From the NCBI GenBank assembly GCA_019308655.1, contig JAFDHS010000232.1, forward strand, positions 1 to 8,375: 8,375 bases of DNA. The letters are read 5' to 3'. This document shows positions 6,538 to 8,375 of the stretch, piece after piece; positions within the stretch are counted from its first letter, which is position 1; each line of letters starts with the position of its first letter. The position numbers were made by a program, and so were the translations under genes. The notes below the pieces were generated by a model that saw nothing but the letters and a program-made list of their open reading frames with translations, did not search any database and was not told where the DNA came from. The stretch is from Deltaproteobacteria bacterium (lineage in GTDB: Bacteria > Desulfobacterota > Desulfobacteria > Desulfobacterales > JAFDHS01).

Positions 6538-7215
6538 TCAGTTAGGATAACATTCCTTTACATTTTCAAAGGATGTGGAACGCAAAAAATCGGCAATGGT
6601 ACGATCGTAAACCGCTGTATGATCAAATGCCTTTTGTGCCAAAAGGAAACGAAGCTCAAGGGATGTCATGCCATTACCGGCTTTCATCTTGTCAATAATC
6701 ATTTCATAGTCAAAAGGATCGACAACCGGCGCAACCCTTAAAAAATTCTTGGCCGCGGCCCTTATCATGCACGGTCCGCCGATATCGATATTTCCCCGTG
6801 CCTCTTCAGGAGTAACTCCCTCTTTTGATATGGTCTCCTTAAAAGGATAAAGGTTGACGACCACCATATCGATGGGTACCGCATCCGTCCGTTTCAGATC
6901 CTCTTTGTGAGAGGCATTGTATGTCTCGGTAAGCAGTCCGAGATATATCTTAAAATCCAGAGTTTTTACAAGTCCGCCCTGGGTTTCCGGTTGACCGGTA
7001 TAATCTGAAACCTGGACCAGACGGGATTCAGCCTCTTTACCCAGTATCTCCTTGATTTTTCCGTAAGTACCGCCTGTGGAAAAGATTTTTATTTCCGGAT
7101 TTATTTCAATCAGCCGGGGGATAAACGTGTCCAGTCCGTTTTTATCTGAAACACTTACAAGTATATGCCTCACCTTCACCGGATCATCAATTTTGTCAAC
7201 GATATTAATGCTCAT
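6538..7215 (-). CDS. purH: IMP cyclohydrolase, stand-alone PurH N-domain
   Basis: This 225-residue protein corresponds to the N-terminal, MGS-like domain of bifunctional PurH. It closes the ring of formyl-AICAR to IMP, the last step of purine synthesis. Recognisable motifs are VRHILVSVSDKNGL (15-28), FSTGGT (45-50), TGQPETQGGLVKTL (73-86), VVVNLYPF (118-125) and IDIGGPCMIRAAAKN (143-157). In common PurH the third motif reads GRVKTLHP; here it is GGLVKTLDFK, so the Lys is kept but Arg and His-Pro are not. It ends with a normal stop after ECYPN, followed 14 nt later by the AICAR transformylase start, which supplies the other half of PurH activity. An in-frame TAA at 7227-7225 makes the ATG at 7215 the first possible start. 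That ATG lacks a clear Shine-Dalgarno (AAATAAAATC precedes it), while a perfect one lies 60-70 nt upstream inside a hairpin. Confidence 0.9.
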   Translation of the reverse strand: MSINIVDKIDDPVKVRHILVSVSDKNGLDTFIPRLIEINPEIKIFSTGGTYGKIKEILGKEAESRLVQVSDYTGQPETQGGLVKTLDFKIYLGLLTETYNASHKEDLKRTDAVPIDMVVVNLYPFKETISKEGVTPEEARGNIDIGGPCMIRAAAKNFLRVAPVVDPFDYEMIIDKMKAGNGMTSLELRFLLAQKAFDHTAVYDRTIADFLRSTSFENVKECYPN

Positions 7216-7364
7216 AGATTTTATTTATCGAAGTTTATGCATTCGTTTTTTGTTGAATACATAACTTGAGATAAATTACCTCCTTTGTGTTGTTAGGTAA
7301 TTTGCGTGATAATAAATGGGGCTTATTTTCTTAGGGGTGCAACAACATGAATTGTACGGAATCT
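7216..7364 (-). promoter_or_regulatory. Leader region of the IMP cyclohydrolase/AICAR transformylase operon
   Basis: These 149 nt lie between the stop of the DUF4065-like gene and the IMP cyclohydrolase start, both on the minus strand. There is no intrinsic terminator for the upstream gene, so readthrough is possible. TATTAT occurs on the minus strand near 7312-7317 but no matching -35 box lies at the right distance. The main structure is the hairpin at 7273-7303. A 13-codon ATG frame (7262 to 7221) is present but has poor spacing to the Shine-Dalgarno. Confidence 0.4.
7273..7303 (-). promoter_or_regulatory. Inverted repeat that would sequester a perfect Shine-Dalgarno
   Basis: Arms AAATTACCT and AGGTAATTT (coding strand, 7303-7295 and 7281-7273) form a perfect 9-bp stem around a 13-nt loop. 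The 3' arm and loop edge contain AAAGGAGGT, an exact complement of the usual 16S rRNA 3' end. No start codon lies 5-10 nt after it: the nearest ATG is 16 nt away and opens a 13-codon frame, and the IMP cyclohydrolase ATG is about 63 nt away. It could be a protein operator, a ribosome standby site or an attenuator-like element. Function is unproven. Confidence 0.45.
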
Positions 7365-8159
7365 TCAGGGTACATCAGGATCAAATCTCGCTTTGGATGT
7401 CCAGATTGTGTTGGAAAAAACAGCCGTAGATTCCATCGACTCTATCGGTTTACCGGCAAGGGAATCAAGTGTATCAACCCCTTTGTAAAATATTTCATCA
7501 TACCGGGGGAGCGTCGGACGGACTTTTTGCCGTTGTTTTCTTTTTCTGGCGTCCAGCTTTTCTCTGAGACGTTTTTTAGCCGATTCGATTTCCGCTTTTC
7601 TTTTCTTCTGTTGTCTGGTGGTCAGAGACTCAGCCGGTATTTCTTTATCAACCTGTTTTTTTATATACTTCGGTGGGTTAAAAGTAAGAACGTCTCCCGG
7701 TCTGGCACGGATCATCGGCCATGTTTTATATACAAAGTCAAGAAGGGTTGCCGTGTCTGAACCGAAGCAGTGAACATACCGTTGGACAGCGCCCGTAATA
7801 ATAAAATGCAGCTTGTTTTCAAGCGTATCACACAGCCTGTCAGACTGAATTGACCAGCGCTCTATATCATCTTCATATTTGGGATGTGAAATGACCTTTT
7901 TTTGCGCACCGATTTCAGAAAGGGCGGGTTCTATGCGTTGGTATGATTCCACAGCCCAAGGGCCGAAGTGGTGAAATCTCCAGGGAAGCCCGGTAAAGGT
8001 TTTTCCATTTGTATGTTCTGCATAAGCCAGATCAGTCAGATAGACATATTTAATCAGATGGATCGGCCCCAGCTCACGGTTTTCCCAGTCTTCCTGACCG
8101 GCTACGGTAAGAATATATTTTAAAAGAATATCTATTCTTTCAAAATCAGGATTTTTCAA
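7365..8159 (-). CDS. Uncharacterised protein with SocA/Panacea (DUF4065)-like N-terminus and basic C-terminus
   Basis: The 264-residue product has no assigned function. Residues about 8-80 (LLKYILTVAGQ, then LGPIHLIKYVYLTDLAYAEH and FHHFGPWAVESYQRI) resemble the SocA-like/Panacea fold (DUF4065): helices with a K/Y-L-x-YLaxA pattern followed by an F/Y-GPW motif. That family includes antitoxins and proteolysis adaptors such as SocA, but the match is from memory and moderate. Residues about 165-215 are extremely Lys/Arg-rich (TTRQQKKRKAEIESAKKRLR) and probably form a charged helix or coiled coil. The start is TTG: LKNPDF is preceded by AGGGAGG (8168-8174) at 8 nt and I see no ATG that would retain the domain. 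There is no signal peptide. No toxin-like partner is visible beside it: purine genes lie downstream and a possible insertion sequence upstream, so it may be an orphan or its partner may be off the edge. Confidence 0.75.
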   Translation of the reverse strand: MKNPDFERIDILLKYILTVAGQEDWENRELGPIHLIKYVYLTDLAYAEHTNGKTFTGLPWRFHHFGPWAVESYQRIEPALSEIGAQKKVISHPKYEDDIERWSIQSDRLCDTLENKLHFIITGAVQRYVHCFGSDTATLLDFVYKTWPMIRARPGDVLTFNPPKYIKKQVDKEIPAESLTTRQQKKRKAEIESAKKRLREKLDARKRKQRQKVRPTLPRYDEIFYKGVDTLDSLAGKPIESMESTAVFSNTIWTSKARFDPDVP

Positions 8160-8167
8160 GGCTCTGC

Positions 8168-8174
8168 CTCCCTT
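8168..8174 (-). promoter_or_regulatory. Shine-Dalgarno supporting a TTG start
   Basis: AGGGAGG on the minus strand stands 8 nt before the TTG at 8159-8157. Its strength and spacing decide this unusual start for the DUF4065-like gene. Confidence 0.7.
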
Positions 8175-8184
8175 GAATCTTAAT

Positions 8185-8218
8185 ATTGAAAAAGCAAATG
8201 AGTTTGCTTGACTTCAAT
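8185..8218. repeat. Interrupted inverted repeat upstream of the DUF4065-like gene
   Basis: Two nested arm pairs are present: ATTGAA (8185-8190) with TTCAAT (8213-8218), and AAGCAAA (8192-8198) with TTTGCTT (8203-8209) around a TGAG loop. That makes 13 matched pairs with a small asymmetric bulge. It sits 26-59 nt before the TTG start. It is a plausible operator for autoregulation, which is common for antitoxin-like genes. On the minus strand the inner hairpin is followed by a short T run, so a weak terminator for upstream transcription is an alternative. Confidence 0.4.
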
Positions 8219-8309
8219 TATGATTACAATCAAATCGGAATTTTTTCAACACGTGTTTTACCAATAAAGATAAACTATGGCTATGATCCACCGGGAGTCA
8301 ACAGAAGGT

Positions 8310-8375
8310 TGTAAATGACAACCCAAAAATGACCCGCCTTGTTTAATGTTTCTGATTTCTGGTCAGGAGGGGGGG
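8310..8375 (+). mobile_element. Possible IS21-family terminus and istA leader, cut by right edge
   Basis: TGTAAATGACAACCC (from 8310) followed by AAAAATGACCC resembles the terminal inverted repeats of IS21-family elements, which start with TG and carry AACCCAAAAATGACCC-like motifs. The stretch ends in TCAGGAGGGGGG (8363-8374), a strong Shine-Dalgarno at the right distance for a plus-strand gene starting just beyond the edge, as istA does. GGTTGT and ACAACC (8307-8312, 8317-8322 region) also form a short hairpin. No transposase codons are in the window, so this is recognition from memory of terminus style only. Confidence 0.4.

Noticed and set aside
7221..7262. A 13-codon leader peptide before IMP cyclohydrolase
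   Set aside because: Its ATG is 16 nt from the Shine-Dalgarno, too far for normal initiation, and its codons show no regulatory run; kept only as a possibility in the hairpin finding.
7347..7760. Plus-strand frame of 137 codons opposite the DUF4065-like gene
   Set aside because: It is rich in Phe and Arg, as expected from reading a Lys/Glu-rich gene backwards, and it has no Shine-Dalgarno site. The minus-strand gene has a strong one and a family-like N-terminus.
1..8375. CRISPR arrays, tRNA or rRNA genes
   Set aside because: No regularly spaced repeats and no tRNA or rRNA signatures were seen on either strand.

Overview
The window looks like chromosomal DNA of a Gram-negative, probably Desulfobacterota (Desulfobacterales-type) bacterium. 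This rests on recalled family resemblance, not on a search: IMP cyclohydrolase and AICAR transformylase are separate genes with signatures I associate with sulfate reducers (a VKTLDFK motif in the cyclohydrolase, QWSFVPAAR in the transformylase). Base composition is moderate and looks even across the window.

Layout, left to right. (1) Positions 1-3080, minus strand: two adjacent half-transporters of a heterodimeric ABC exporter (YheI/YheH, MdlA/MdlB, TM287/288 type). The promoter-proximal gene (3080 to 1399) is broken: about 20 codons around TM2 are missing and the frame shifts. The distal gene (1409 leftward) overlaps its stop by 11 nt and runs off the left edge just after its Walker A motif. 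(2) Positions 3081-3192: a short divergent intergenic region. (3) Positions 3193-5193, plus strand: a 666-residue RNase II/R-family exoribonuclease with intact catalytic aspartates and an N-terminus of the cyanobacterial Zam/Deinococcus RNase II kind rather than cold-shock domains. (4) Positions 5194-5274: a convergent intergenic region with a perfect 24-bp palindrome. (5) Positions 5275-7215, minus strand: a two-gene purine operon, IMP cyclohydrolase followed by AICAR formyltransferase, which together do what fused PurH does. The AICAR transformylase frame is broken near 5832 by an apparent 2-nt loss. (6) Positions 7216-7364: a leader region with a hairpin that would hide a perfect but orphan Shine-Dalgarno sequence. 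(7) Positions 7365-8159, minus strand: a TTG-started protein with a SocA/Panacea (DUF4065)-like N-terminus and a highly basic C-terminal segment. (8) Positions 8160-8375: non-coding, with an inverted repeat upstream of that gene and, at the right edge, sequence resembling the terminus and istA leader of an IS21-family element.

The main message is that two housekeeping-type genes carry frame disruptions within 8.4 kb. Either this copy is decaying, or the sequence has indel or collapse errors. A broken purine biosynthesis gene makes error (or a second copy elsewhere) the more likely reading there; the roughly 60-nt loss in the ABC gene is harder to explain as a simple base-calling error. I found no CRISPR array, tRNA, rRNA or obvious new defence system. 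The least explained gene is the DUF4065-like one beside the possible insertion sequence.
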